A stretch of DNA of 37,340 nt from Candidatus Obscuribacterales bacterium (GCA_019747875.1 JAIEQI010000068.1:1-37340); one strand, 5' to 3'. Shown: positions 6,197 to 14,477, counted from the stretch's first letter. Notes: generated by a model from the letters alone, not told the origin. A program made the numbers and translations.

Positions 6197-6743
6197 TTTT
6201 GAAATCTCCCAATCCCAATTTCCCATGTTGCGATTATCAGCTTAATCAAATCTCACGTCAATGGCTTCCCATGCCGGTTTCACGCAGTTTCATGCCATGA
6301 ATCTGACAAACAAATGCCAAGAAAATGCCAATTTTCTCTCTCATCAAAAAGAGCGAATCGCTCTCAAAACCAGCTACCAATGACTGGAAACGCTGCTGTA
6401 TCGTCTGCACATAATCGACTCGTACTGAGCAGATCGAAGCGGACAATGTGTTAGCAGTGGAGTGAACCCAGCTCCAAAGAAGGCGTCGCGAATTCCCCGC
6501 TGTTCTGCGAGATCCTCTTTCGTTGCATCCCAACTCTGGAATGCTCTCTTGATTCTTTAGCGGCGCCGTAGCGCATGACTCAACTTAATAACGTTGCGCC
6601 TCAATAGCCGCGCTGAATACAAAGAAACTCAACTCGGCGCAGATACGACAGTAGAACTAGTGCGGTACGTAAGCTCACCATATGCGTGGTCTGCTCGCTG
6701 GTCTAATATCAGTATGGGTAAAGGCGCAAATCAGAGGTGCGCC
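6197..6743. other. Gene-free region
   Basis: No reading frame here has a convincing start, composition or ribosome-binding site on either strand. It presumably holds the divergent promoters of the LysM-like gene and the small gene at 6744. TAATAT at about 6704-6709 could be a -10 element for the latter. Confidence 0.4.
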
Positions 6744-7040
6744 ATGGCTGGCCCTACAGAGAATTTTCAACAGATCGATTACCGCAAAGAGAACTCGCCC
6801 TACACATCGCTAGACGGCTTCAATATTGCTGATGTGTGGAACAAAGTGCCTCCTGAAAAACGTCCTGGCGGTATAGATCACACACAGAACAAAAACGGCG
6901 GCGGATACTCGATAGACTCAACCGGCTCGATTACTTTCGGCTCTACCAACGACAATCGCAAACCTTACGACACTACAAATCCATACGGTCGTTCTGAGAA
7001 CAACGTAGACATCATGATCCGAAAAACCTGGAGCTTTTAA
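6744..7040 (+). CDS. Small hypothetical protein, paralogue of 7159-7494
   Basis: This 98-aa hydrophilic protein is rich in Asn, Gly, Ser and Thr. It shares with the next gene a FNIADV motif near the N-terminus, the same general length and an ending of basic-x-W-x-F (KTWSF). No known domain is recognised. ATG 6744 is chosen because AGAGGTG precedes it by 5 nt, and the same AGAGGTGC box precedes the paralogue's start. The aromatic C-terminus could be a beta-strand signal, but there is no signal peptide. Function is unknown. Confidence 0.65.
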   Translation: MAGPTENFQQIDYRKENSPYTSLDGFNIADVWNKVPPEKRPGGIDHTQNKNGGGYSIDSTGSITFGSTNDNRKPYDTTNPYGRSENNVDIMIRKTWSF

Positions 7041-7158
7041 TCGACCGCCCTCGGATGCATTAACCCAAAATCACTTTCTGCTACGTAACGTCCGCATAGG
7101 CTGAATTTCCCGATTGACATATTATCGCTCTGGATACCCGCAATCCAGAGGTGCACCC

Positions 7159-7494
7159 ATGGGTGGATCAGCAGAAAGATTTGAGAGCCTTCCGAACAAA
7201 GAAGAGCCGTTTCCTAACCTGTCCCTTGCCAGCTTCAATCTTGCCGACGTAAAAGCCACCGCACCGGCACAAAATCGCATTTACGGACCCCAGGCCGGCG
7301 AACAATTGCAGGGAAGCGTAGATCTCCAGAAACTAAAAGACAAAAACTTGCCTGTTTATGACTTTGGCAAAGATCCAGCCATGTCCGAATTTCAAAACAA
7401 AAAGGCTGAGCCAAAGATCCCTTTGGGCAATGACATGAACATCAAGATTGGCGGACTGCTTAATTTCAGCATTGGCAAGTCCTGGAAATTCTAA
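7159..7494 (+). CDS. Small hypothetical protein, paralogue of 6744-7040
   Basis: This 111-aa protein has FNLADV and ends in KSWKF, like the preceding gene (FNIADV, KTWSF), so the pair probably arose by tandem duplication. The middle has diverged strongly. There is no signal peptide or membrane segment. AGAGGTG lies 5 nt before ATG 7159, exactly as in the paralogue. A strong terminator follows at 7547-7580. Function is unknown. Confidence 0.68.
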   Translation: MGGSAERFESLPNKEEPFPNLSLASFNLADVKATAPAQNRIYGPQAGEQLQGSVDLQKLKDKNLPVYDFGKDPAMSEFQNKKAEPKIPLGNDMNIKIGGLLNFSIGKSWKF

Positions 7495-7546
7495 GCAACA
7501 AGATCCTGATCAAGATTCACAGGTAAAGATCTCCATAAAGCAAAAT

Positions 7547-7580
7547 GAATGGCACCAAACTCTTGGAAGCCATTCTTTTC
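7547..7580 (+). terminator. Terminator after the paralogue pair
   Basis: The stem GAATGGC/GCCATTC contains a nested CCAA/TTGG pairing and is followed by TTTTC. It lies about 50 nt after the stop of the gene at 7159-7494. Confidence 0.75.
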
Positions 7581-7600
7581 GTTACTTCGATAATAAAAAT

Positions 7601-7674
7601 CGGGACCGACGGGACTCGAACCCGCGACCTCCTGCGTGACAGGCAGGCGCTCTAACCAGCTGAGCTACGATCCC
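7601..7674 (-). tRNA. tRNA-Asp (GTC)
   Basis: This is a canonical cloverleaf. The acceptor GGGATCG pairs with CGGTCCC, and the discriminator is G. The D-arm is GCTC-AGCTGGTTA-GAGC. The anticodon arm is CCTGC-CTGTCAC-GCAGG with anticodon GTC. The T-arm is GCGGG-TTCGAGT-CCCGT. CCA is not encoded. It lies just downstream of dnaN on the same strand. Its anticodon loop matches the hairpin loop of the short Y-RNA-like element at 3009-3077. Confidence 0.95.
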
Positions 7675-7735
7675 AAATCTCTTCGCTCAAATCGGACTCA
7701 CTTCTGTGAGCCGACCAGTGCAGTATATCACAAGC

Positions 7736-8920
7736 TTATCTAGCCTGCACCGGCATAAGGAGATATTTGTAATTATCTTCCCCCTCGCCCTTGAAAATCA
7801 GAGGCTTCAAAGCGCCCGTCATTTCAAGCCTTACGTCCGATGCATTCAATTTCTGAAGCACATCAAGAACGTAACGTACGTTAACTGCGATGTCGAGAAC
7901 TTGACCTTCAAACTTGCTGGAAACTTCTTCCTGTGCGCGTCCTACGTCTGGGGTGTTGGAGCTTACCTGCACGGACTCTGCTTCGAAGTGAAGTTTGATC
8001 AGATTAGTTCTTTCATCTGACATAACTGCAACACGCTCTACAGCTGCGAGTAGCTCTTCGCGCTTGAACTGAGCTAAGTAGGTGAACTCGGTTGGGAAGA
8101 GTTCGTGATAACGCGGATACTCACCGCCTATCAAACGAGTCAAAACAAAATGCGTATCACTTTCAAATGCAATTTGTCCGTCAACCACAGCTACGCGTAC
8201 ACGCGCCCCTGCTTCCTTGCTGTCGAATATTTTCAACAGTTCAGTACATGCACGAGCCGGAACGATTGCTTTCAGCTCGTGAGGCTTTTCCATCGTCGCT
8301 GTGCTTGATTTTGTTTCGGTTTCCTTATCACCCTCTGCCTTGCGTGCAGCCGGTGCAGTAACGGTCAATTCTTCACGTCTGTGCGCCAGGCGGCTGCCAT
8401 CAGTTGCGGTTGCTTCAAATGCTCCATCCTGAACAAGCAAGTAAACACCACCAAGAATGCTGCTCACGTCGTAGGTGGCTGCAGCAAATGACGTCTGAAT
8501 GATAGAGCGGCGCAAGATATCAGTAGGCATCAAGAAGCCTTCACTTGCACTTGCATCACCAATCTTCGGATAGTCTTGCGCGGATAGTCCAGACAAAGAG
8601 AACTTTGATTTTTGGCAGGTAACCGTTGTTTCCTGATTTTCAGGATTGATTTGAAAGGAGACCAAATCATTGGCGAGCTTTGAGACAACTTCAAGTAGTT
8701 TCTTGCCAGGCAGGGTCACGGAGCCCGACGTGTACACAACCGCTGGTGTGTTGGTGCGAATGGTGAGATCAAGGTCGGTGCCGGTGAACCTCAGTGTGAC
8801 GTTATCTACTGCTTCGATCAGTACATTACTGAGAACAGGTTGAACAACTCTGTTTGCAATCGCGTTGCTCACATCTCTGAGAGCTTTTACCAAAACCTCT
8901 TTCTGAATGGCAAAGTGCAT
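7736..8920 (-). CDS. dnaN: DNA polymerase III beta subunit (sliding clamp)
   Basis: This 394-aa protein forms the dimeric ring that holds DNA polymerase on the template and recruits other partners through its hydrophobic cleft. The N-terminus MHFAIQKEVLVKAL, the internal LPGKKLLEVV and the C-terminus YLLMPVQAR are characteristic. Three clamp domains of about 120-130 residues fit the length. A Lys/Glu/Thr-rich insert near residues 195-210 is longer than usual and probably forms a surface loop. GGGTGA precedes ATG 8920 by 9 nt. The order dnaA-oriC-dnaN on one strand is the standard origin arrangement. Confidence 0.97.
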   Translation of the reverse strand: MHFAIQKEVLVKALRDVSNAIANRVVQPVLSNVLIEAVDNVTLRFTGTDLDLTIRTNTPAVVYTSGSVTLPGKKLLEVVSKLANDLVSFQINPENQETTVTCQKSKFSLSGLSAQDYPKIGDASASEGFLMPTDILRRSIIQTSFAAATYDVSSILGGVYLLVQDGAFEATATDGSRLAHRREELTVTAPAARKAEGDKETETKSSTATMEKPHELKAIVPARACTELLKIFDSKEAGARVRVAVVDGQIAFESDTHFVLTRLIGGEYPRYHELFPTEFTYLAQFKREELLAAVERVAVMSDERTNLIKLHFEAESVQVSSNTPDVGRAQEEVSSKFEGQVLDIAVNVRYVLDVLQKLNASDVRLEMTGALKPLIFKGEGEDNYKYLLMPVQAR

Positions 8921-9201
8921 GGCTTCTCACCCGTGAAGAAAACTATGCTCTAAAGATTACAGATCCCCATCGGATTTCGCAAGTAATCGCTCCTCAATCT
9001 TCGCTCACTTTGTGCAGCTTTCCTTTTTCTTGGAACATATCGTTTCGGATCGAATTGGGATCCGATCGGGATCTGATCAGCGTTTTGGATATGTTCTGAA
9101 TAACAGGATCGCGATCGATATCTTTCCGGATCCTCAGCTCAAGCCAATTCCCATCCCCCTTGTTAGTTGCTTCTGTTCTTTCTTTCTCTGAAATAAATAA
9201 A

Positions 9202-9213
9202 TAGAAGTAGTAA
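9202..9213. promoter_or_regulatory. Candidate DnaA-trio element
   Basis: Plus-strand triplets TAG-AAG-TAG-TAA lie next to the AT-rich AAATAAATAAATA and 14 nt from the DnaA box at 9228. Read 3' to 5' they fit the A/G-A-T trio pattern on which DnaA forms a filament during unwinding. Confidence 0.5.
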
Positions 9214-9227
9214 GCACGAGCGTTTTC

Positions 9228-9236
9228 TGTAGATAA
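9228..9236 (-). promoter_or_regulatory. DnaA-box-like site 1 (TTATCTACA)
   Basis: The minus strand reads TTATCTACA, one base from the classic TTATCCACA. The site is nearest to the trio element. Confidence 0.6.
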
Positions 9237-9269
9237 CTCCTGATCTGCTTGTGCTGCTTAGATCGGGCA

Positions 9270-9278
9270 TGTAGATAA
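9270..9278 (-). promoter_or_regulatory. DnaA-box-like site 2 (TTATCTACA)
   Basis: This is an identical copy of site 1 in the same orientation, 42 bp away (four helical turns). Confidence 0.6.
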
Positions 9279-9388
9279 GATGTTCTCGGCCTGTGTTTTT
9301 TGATCTGCTTGTGATCTGTGCCGGAAAACTCGTCGTACAGATCGCTTACAGAGATTGCACAAGTTTTCTACAGGTTTTCTAAAAGCAC

Positions 9389-10840
9389 TCAACGGTCCAA
9401 TTGACGGGTAATTTCGTTTACGGCTCTAGCAATTTCGGGGTCTTCGGAGATCGATTGCTTTACCTTATCGTACGCATATAGAGCCGATGTGTGTTTGCGA
9501 TTTCCAAAGCTTTGTCCGACCCGGGGGAAACTTAATGACATGATCTCATGTGCTAGATACATCGCTATATGTCTGGGTACTGTTAGATCCCATGAACGTT
9601 TTGAAGATTTAAGGTCTGATGGCTCAACTTTATAATAGGAAGATACTGCATCAATTAGTTGATCGATTGTCAGTGGCGGTCGCTCTTTTCGCTGATTGCC
9701 CGTTTGCAAGACTTGCATAACTGAGACAAGGGTAAGAGGTTCTCCTGTCAATTTTCCGAAGGCATGAGCCCGTAGCAGAGCGCCTTCCAGCTCACGAATG
9801 TTATTTGAGAAAGTGCGTGCAATGTAATCGAGAACATCGTCCGGAACCTGAAGACCTTCTTGATCAGCCTTCTTACTTAGAATTGCTAAACGCATTTCGT
9901 AATCTGGCGCTTGAATATCGGCGATCAATCCCCATTCAAAGCGACTTCTCAAGCGCTCTTCCAGATGTCCGAGAGCCTTGGGCGGCCGATCACTTGTGAG
10001 CACGATTTGCTTGCCGCTATCACGCAGGGCGTTGAAGGTGTGGAAAAACTCTTCCTGCGTTGCTTCTTTTCCTTCGATGAATTGGATGTCATCCATGAGG
10101 AGAAGGTCGACGTTTCGATATTTCTTCCTGAATTGGATCATGTCGTTTTGGCGTATCGAGTTGACCACATCATTGGTGAATTTTTCGCAAGTCAAATAGC
10201 GCACCACCGTATTTGGTGCATTTTTCAAAATGTGGTTGCCAATTGCATGCAATAAATGCGTTTTTCCGAGTCCGACGCCGCCATAAAGAAAGAGAGGATT
10301 GTATGACTCGCCTGGCTTATCGGCGACAGCCAAAGAAGCGGAGTGGCAAAATCTGTTGCTTGAACCGACGACAAATGTTTCGAAAACATGCTTTGGATTC
10401 AGGTTTGATTGCTCCGAACGCAAATTTCGTTCGAAAGAGCCGGTATCTGACTTCTCTGAGTTTTTCCTGCCGATTCCTCCCTGTGAAGTGGAAGGAGTTT
10501 CCGGCGCAACCGTGATTGAAGCAATCGAGGGTGTGTAGACTTTCGGTTTTACCGTCGTATCAACTTTGATGACGATCTCCAATGAACGACCAGTAATCTG
10601 CTGAAGGGCTTCAGAAATAGCGTTCTTTGCATGCTTTGCATTTTGCAGCCAGCCAAGAGCCATGTTGTTGGCAACGCTGAAAATCGCTTCGGTCTGAGTA
10701 ATCTCAGATAGCGTCATGCTGCGCACCCATGCGTCCAGAAATGGACGTTTCACGGTCTTTTCCAAGATAGCTAGCACTTGCTCCCAAATCTGATCTAGTG
10801 GCAAATCGAGGCAGACGTCTTCCGGTTTTTCAATTGTCAT
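9389..10840 (-). CDS. dnaA: Chromosomal replication initiator DnaA
   Basis: This 483-aa AAA+ protein binds DnaA boxes and opens oriC. Domain I is at the N-terminus. A low-complexity domain II covers about residues 95-150. The ATPase domain follows with Walker A GGVGLGKTHLLHAIGN and Walker B LLMDDIQFIEG. The DNA-binding domain IV is at the C-terminus. The signature that in most DnaA proteins reads GRDHTTV is here FGNRKHTSALYAYDKV, so Asp is replaced by Lys and the second Thr by Ser. The ribosome-binding site before ATG 10840 is weak. Its own origin lies immediately downstream. Length and domain order are normal. Confidence 0.97.
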   Translation of the reverse strand: MTIEKPEDVCLDLPLDQIWEQVLAILEKTVKRPFLDAWVRSMTLSEITQTEAIFSVANNMALGWLQNAKHAKNAISEALQQITGRSLEIVIKVDTTVKPKVYTPSIASITVAPETPSTSQGGIGRKNSEKSDTGSFERNLRSEQSNLNPKHVFETFVVGSSNRFCHSASLAVADKPGESYNPLFLYGGVGLGKTHLLHAIGNHILKNAPNTVVRYLTCEKFTNDVVNSIRQNDMIQFRKKYRNVDLLLMDDIQFIEGKEATQEEFFHTFNALRDSGKQIVLTSDRPPKALGHLEERLRSRFEWGLIADIQAPDYEMRLAILSKKADQEGLQVPDDVLDYIARTFSNNIRELEGALLRAHAFGKLTGEPLTLVSVMQVLQTGNQRKERPPLTIDQLIDAVSSYYKVEPSDLKSSKRSWDLTVPRHIAMYLAHEIMSLSFPRVGQSFGNRKHTSALYAYDKVKQSISEDPEIARAVNEITRQLDR

Positions 10841-11182
10841 CAGCTTATTTCAGGATTTCTGGAGCATTTTGGTGCGGACAATAATCTCCTCTGTAAACTG
10901 CCGTTGCAAGCTTAGGCACTTTTTATGAGGAGCCTTCATCTCCGCTCTTGCTCTTGGCGTTTAGCGGGAAATGGTTTCTTGAGCCCGGAAACCGCGCTCA
11001 ATTCGTAAATTTTTAACCGCCTTAGTATGTACTAGCGGTCATAAGTCTCTGGGGGAGATGATAGCATAAGGCCTAATTGCCGACTTCTTAGAATTTTATA
11101 GCGAGTTGGCGGTAGAGCCAGCTTCTTGAAGTTGAGCTTTATTGAGTATTGCGCAATCAATCTGTACGGAGTTTTCCCAGTC
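10841..11182. other. Divergent promoter region between dnaA and rpmH
   Basis: These 342 bp hold no gene. The region should contain the promoters of dnaA and of the rpmH operon, but I see no clear -35/-10 pair and no full DnaA box. Confidence 0.5.
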
Positions 11183-11317
11183 ATGAAACGCACATTGAGA
11201 GGGGCTATCCGCAAAGCCAAGAAAAGCAGCGGATTTCTTCAGAGAATGTTTACGAAAAACGGTCGTAACGTCATCAAAGCCCGCAGAGCCAAAGGCCGCT
11301 ACCGTCTGAGCAAATAA
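11183..11317 (+). CDS. rpmH: Ribosomal protein L34
   Basis: This 44-aa, very basic protein of the large ribosomal subunit starts [18 protein letters not shown] and ends in [13 protein letters not shown], the expected L34 pattern. GGAG lies upstream of ATG 11183. It heads the rpmH-rnpA-yidD-yidC-jag cluster, with rnpA following after 5 bp. The N-terminal segment LRGAIRKAK departs from the common TYQPSK sequence. Confidence 0.95.
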   Translation: MKRTLRGAIRKAKKSSGFLQRMFTKNGRNVIKARRAKGRYRLSK

Positions 11318-11322
11318 TCTAC

Positions 11323-11757
11323 GTGTTGCCTGATACTGAGAGGCTGAGAAAAGCAGGCCTCTTTCAGCGCGTCTATACGGCACGCAGGTCTGTGGCAAGC
11401 GATATTTGTGTTCTCTATGTTTTGCCCAGGCAACCGAAAAGCAGTCCAAGAATGCCTTTGGCTGCTTTTGTCGCAGGCAAGAAAGTTCATAACAAGGCAT
11501 GTAAGCGCAACAAAGCTAAGAGGCGATTTCGAGAAGCATACAGGCTGTTGAGAACGTCAATCAAGGCGGCAAGCAACTCGGCGGAAGCACTAAACGACGA
11601 CAAGTTGAATCTGCGTCAATGGTATGCGCTTGTTTGGGTGATTCAAGATAAGGCTCTTGGAGCTGAATTCAAAGACATTATGTCGACCGTTCATTCTTGC
11701 TTGCAGAGAGCAAATCAAAAATTCGGTTCTCGGAGGGCGTCTCCTAAAGCCCCATGA
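11323..11757 (+). CDS. rnpA: Ribonuclease P protein component
   Basis: This 144-aa basic protein binds RNase P RNA and helps it cut the 5' leader of pre-tRNAs. The start LPDTERLRKAGLFQRVY and the central KVHNKACKRNKAKRRFREAYR (an RNR-like motif) identify it. The start is GTG 11323, giving the usual M-L-P opening. Its stop overlaps the yidD start in ATGA, indicating translational coupling. RNase P would also process any tRNA-like ends made in the Y-RNA cluster. Confidence 0.95.
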   Translation: MLPDTERLRKAGLFQRVYTARRSVASDICVLYVLPRQPKSSPRMPLAAFVAGKKVHNKACKRNKAKRRFREAYRLLRTSIKAASNSAEALNDDKLNLRQWYALVWVIQDKALGAEFKDIMSTVHSCLQRANQKFGSRRASPKAP

Positions 11758-12068
11758 AAAAATTGCTGGTTTCTATCTTGCGGATTTATCAGCTCAGCAG
11801 ACCGCTGAGACCGCAAGCCTGCCGCTTTTATCCGAGTTGTTCTGATTATGCAATCGGTTCAATTCAAAAGTTTGGTGCACTAAAAGGTTCCACTTTGGCT
11901 GCCTATCGATTGTGTCGATGTCAGCCGCTTTCTGACGGTGGAATTGACGAGGTGCCTGAGGACTTCGCGAAACCGTTCAAACAGTTACAACAAAAGCTGG
12001 CAGCAGCCGTTTCATTATTGCGTGCTGCCGCAAAATGCGATGCATCGATCGCTAACAAGAGGAGCTAA
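11754..12068 (+). CDS. yidD: Membrane protein insertion efficiency factor YidD
   Basis: This 104-aa protein contains CRFYPSCSDYA, KFGALKGS and RLCRCQPLSDGG, the three conserved YidD motifs with their cysteines. It is a small, amphipathic, membrane-associated helper of YidC. It overlaps rnpA by 4 bp. The C-terminal 30 residues are Ala/Lys rich and not conserved in the family. Confidence 0.95.
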   Translation: MKKLLVSILRIYQLSRPLRPQACRFYPSCSDYAIGSIQKFGALKGSTLAAYRLCRCQPLSDGGIDEVPEDFAKPFKQLQQKLAAAVSLLRAAAKCDASIANKRS

Positions 12069-12076
12069 AGTCAAAG

Positions 12077-13717
12077 GTGGATATTACTTACCTTTTCATG
12101 TTGCCCATTATTGAGTTCCTGGATAAAACGCTGGGAAGTTATGGCTGGGCGATTCTTGGTTTGACCTTGGCAGTGAGAATCCTGGTTTGGCCGTTGCAAT
12201 CTGCATCGACAAAATCAATGCAACGCATGGGCAAATTGCAGCCCATGCTCAAAGCGATGCAAGACAAGTACAAAGATCAGCCTGAAGTCATGCAAAAGAA
12301 GATGGCTGAGTTTTACATGAAGAACAAGATCAATCCGCTCGGTGGATGTTTGCCGATGCTTGTTCAATTGCCGATTCTCTTCGCGTTGTTTGGAACGTTT
12401 ACCGGACCGCCGTTTCAAGACAAAGCAATTCCCGTGAAGGTGAAGATTGTATCTGGCAAAGAAGCCGAGAAAACAACAGTGCAGCAAAACCCAACCTCCG
12501 GTGCTGATAGCGTGTTCGTTTCCAAAGACGGCAAAGTTTGCAAGTTTGTTGTGCACCCGGGAGATCAAACTCTCGTTCTCGGAAAAGCTGAAGGACAGCC
12601 TACCGCTGATGGTTTTAACACCGTAGAATTCTCGGTAGGCACCAGTGCCGGTGAAGCTCCTGCTGATTTCAAACCTAACTGGCGTATCGGTCAGGATCCA
12701 AACAAAGCCATTGTTCAGCCTGACGGTAAGGTTATTTTTCCTGTAGATGGCAAAATCACGATTGCTGCGGTTCTTCCGAAGACAGCTGATCAAACGGAAG
12801 AGAAAAGCATACCGGTCACCGTCACGGTTGAACCTAAGCAGGGTGGCGGCGGATTCGGTTTCGGTGGCGATGGCGGAGAGGACGCTGTTAAGCAAAAAGC
12901 GGCAGCATCTGAAACTACTGCTGAAATGACAGTCGAGGGCAAGCCAGTAAAGCTTGCAGTGGAACCAGGGAATCTTACGCTGCTTGCAGGCAAGAGCGTT
13001 CAGTTCCGCGTCAAGGCAGTTGAAGGCACTTTGCCTGTGAACTTCCATCCGGAGTGGAAGGTTGTTGACGATCCCAACGCAGCAACCATTGACGAAAATG
13101 GAAAGGCTGTCTTTAAGCATGCTGGCGAAGTTATTGTCGATGCAATGATTCCCGGCGTAGCAAAAGATGAGCCGTTCTATTTCGTTAGTAGCATTGGCAA
13201 AACAGCCAAGGGAATGGATTTGCTGAAACCGGAAAACTTCGATGTTCTCGGCTTGATTCTACTCTTCGGTTTCACTATGTATCTCTCCCAGAAGTTCATG
13301 GTGACATCGCCACCGACAGATCCAGAGCAGGCCGCTGTGCAGAAACAGACGCAACAAATCATGCCGTTCACGATTACAGGCATGTTCTTCTTCATGCCTC
13401 TACCAGCGGGTGTTTACTTGTACATGGTATTTGGAAACATTCTGCAGACCTTCCAGACCTGGATTCTGATGCAATCGCCGGTTCCAGATCTGATTGACGT
13501 TGATGCGCCAAGCGATGATGAGCCGGCTGCCAAACAGACCATTGATGTAGAGCCGACTCAAAAGAAGATCGAAAAGAAGAAAACGGAGAATCAGCCGAAA
13601 CAAGGAAACAAAGCGGATCAACAAGACGGAAAGAAGAATGACAAGAAGGGATCTTCAGGTCAAGGTGAAAATATCCCCTTGAAGAGCCCGGAAGACATCA
13701 CCATTGACAAGGATTGA
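12077..13717 (+). CDS. yidC: Membrane protein insertase YidC with an Ig-like insertion
   Basis: This 546-aa protein inserts and folds membrane proteins. The first membrane segment carries the conserved groove Arg (LAVRILVWPLQ). A basic cytoplasmic hairpin follows, then INPLGGCLPMLVQLPILFALF as the second segment. The remaining segments lie near residues 388-465 (VLGLILLFGF; MPFTITGMFFFMPLPAGVYLYMVF). Between segments 2 and 3, on the outer face, about 250 residues are inserted. They hold two related units (NWRIGQDPNKAIVQPDG and EWKVVDDPNAATIDENG) that look like bacterial Ig-like BIG2 folds, separated by a Gly-rich linker. The C-terminal tail is highly Lys-rich, as in ribosome-binding YidC tails. 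The start is GTG 12077, with AAGAGGAG about 12 nt upstream. Confidence 0.95.
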   Translation: MDITYLFMLPIIEFLDKTLGSYGWAILGLTLAVRILVWPLQSASTKSMQRMGKLQPMLKAMQDKYKDQPEVMQKKMAEFYMKNKINPLGGCLPMLVQLPILFALFGTFTGPPFQDKAIPVKVKIVSGKEAEKTTVQQNPTSGADSVFVSKDGKVCKFVVHPGDQTLVLGKAEGQPTADGFNTVEFSVGTSAGEAPADFKPNWRIGQDPNKAIVQPDGKVIFPVDGKITIAAVLPKTADQTEEKSIPVTVTVEPKQGGGGFGFGGDGGEDAVKQKAAASETTAEMTVEGKPVKLAVEPGNLTLLAGKSVQFRVKAVEGTLPVNFHPEWKVVDDPNAATIDENGKAVFKHAGEVIVDAMIPGVAKDEPFYFVSSIGKTAKGMDLLKPENFDVLGLILLFGFTMYLSQKFMVTSPPTDPEQAAVQKQTQQIMPFTITGMFFFMPLPAGVYLYMVFGNILQTFQTWILMQSPVPDLIDVDAPSDDEPAAKQTIDVEPTQKKIEKKKTENQPKQGNKADQQDGKKNDKKGSSGQGENIPLKSPEDITIDKD

Positions 13718-13851
13718 AGCAAAATCCGCTATTTGACAAGGAATAATTGAATTTTTGAAATGACAAGTAGTGGAAAAAAGATGATCGGACTGGAGAAAGT
13801 CAGAAAAACACTGTAATTTTTAGAGTAAGCAACAAGGGAAGATGTGATCAC

Positions 13852-14370
13852 ATGAACTACACTCATGATGAAAATGCCAGAGGCTACTTGGAGAAGATCC
13901 TGGCGATTCTTGATATCGATGCGGTTATCCACGAAGAGGATCTTGACGAGTCCACCCGCTGTTATCGAATTGATTGCAAGCCGTCTGATGCCAAGTTGCT
14001 GATCGGAAAAAAAGGTCAAACTCTTGAAGCTCTCCAGTTTATTTTGCGCCAGATGTGCAAAGGCACTCGCATGGAGCAAACCCATTTCCTTCTCGACGTA
14101 GCTAATTACAGGCAGCGCCGCAGAGAAACCATCGTCGAGCAAGCAAAAGAGGGCGCTGTCGCTGTTCTGAATGGTGAATCGGAAGAGATCGAACTCGTTC
14201 CAATGTCCGCTTTTGAGCGCCGCATCGTGCACAAGTATTTGCAGGAACACTTCCCAGAGTTATCTTCCGCCAGCCGTGGAGACGATCCAGACCGCCGAAT
14301 TGTAATCAGCTACGTAGGCGAAGGTGAAGGCGGCGAAGGCGAAGAAGAAACCGCCGAAGCCGAAGCTTAG
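13852..14370 (+). CDS. jag: Jag/KhpB-like RNA-binding protein (KH and R3H)
   Basis: This 172-aa protein has a KH domain with LLIGKKGQTLEAL (GxxG loop) and an R3H domain with RQRRRETI, MSAFERRIVHKYLQ and DPDRRIVI. Members bind RNA and in Gram-positive bacteria affect cell elongation and division. The N-terminal Jag_N domain of the longer form is absent, and the tail is Glu/Gly rich. AAGGGAAG precedes ATG 13852. Its place after yidC is conserved in many phyla. Confidence 0.93.
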   Translation: MNYTHDENARGYLEKILAILDIDAVIHEEDLDESTRCYRIDCKPSDAKLLIGKKGQTLEALQFILRQMCKGTRMEQTHFLLDVANYRQRRRETIVEQAKEGAVAVLNGESEEIELVPMSAFERRIVHKYLQEHFPELSSASRGDDPDRRIVISYVGEGEGGEGEEETAEAEA

Positions 14371-14401
14371 TTCTGGTCGTCATAAATTAAGAGGCAGGGA
14401 C

Positions 14402-14471
14402 TTTAAGAGCCGTGCTATTAAGTGCTGTAGGAGCGAAGGTCGTGCCTCGCCCGCGCAATGGGGCTCTTAAA
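14402..14471. repeat. 70-bp inverted repeat between jag and the glycosyltransferase
   Basis: The ends TTTAAGAGCC and GGCTCTTAAA are perfectly complementary over 10 bp around a 50-bp interior that contains GAGCGAAGG and GCCTCGCCCGCG. There is no T-tract. It sits between convergent genes and could act as a terminator, a small RNA or a miniature mobile element. Confidence 0.5.
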
Positions 14472-14477
14472 CAACGG

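Larger units (their letters stand above)
8921..9388. other. Probable replication origin (oriC) between dnaA and dnaN
   Basis: This 468-bp spacer has an AT-rich tract (9190-9213), two same-strand DnaA-box-like TGTAGATAA sequences (9228-9236 and 9270-9278) and a possible third, TTTTCTACA (9364-9372). GATC-containing words recur around 9050-9130, and the 12-mer GATCTGCTTGTG occurs twice (9242 and 9302). The layout, from right to left, of box, GC-richer segment, TAG-type triplets and AT-rich tract matches the basal unwinding system described in Bacillus. Function is inferred from context and motifs. Confidence 0.8.

Noticed and set aside
5474..6202. 242-aa plus-strand frame opposite the LysM-like gene
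   Set aside because: It is a shadow of the minus-strand gene, which has a LysM-like motif, a ribosome-binding site and a terminator.
6258..6533. 91-aa minus-strand frame
   Set aside because: It has no ribosome-binding site, irregular composition and no family resemblance.
7114..7119. TTGACA as a -35 box for the gene at 7159
   Set aside because: No -10 element is found at a usable spacing.
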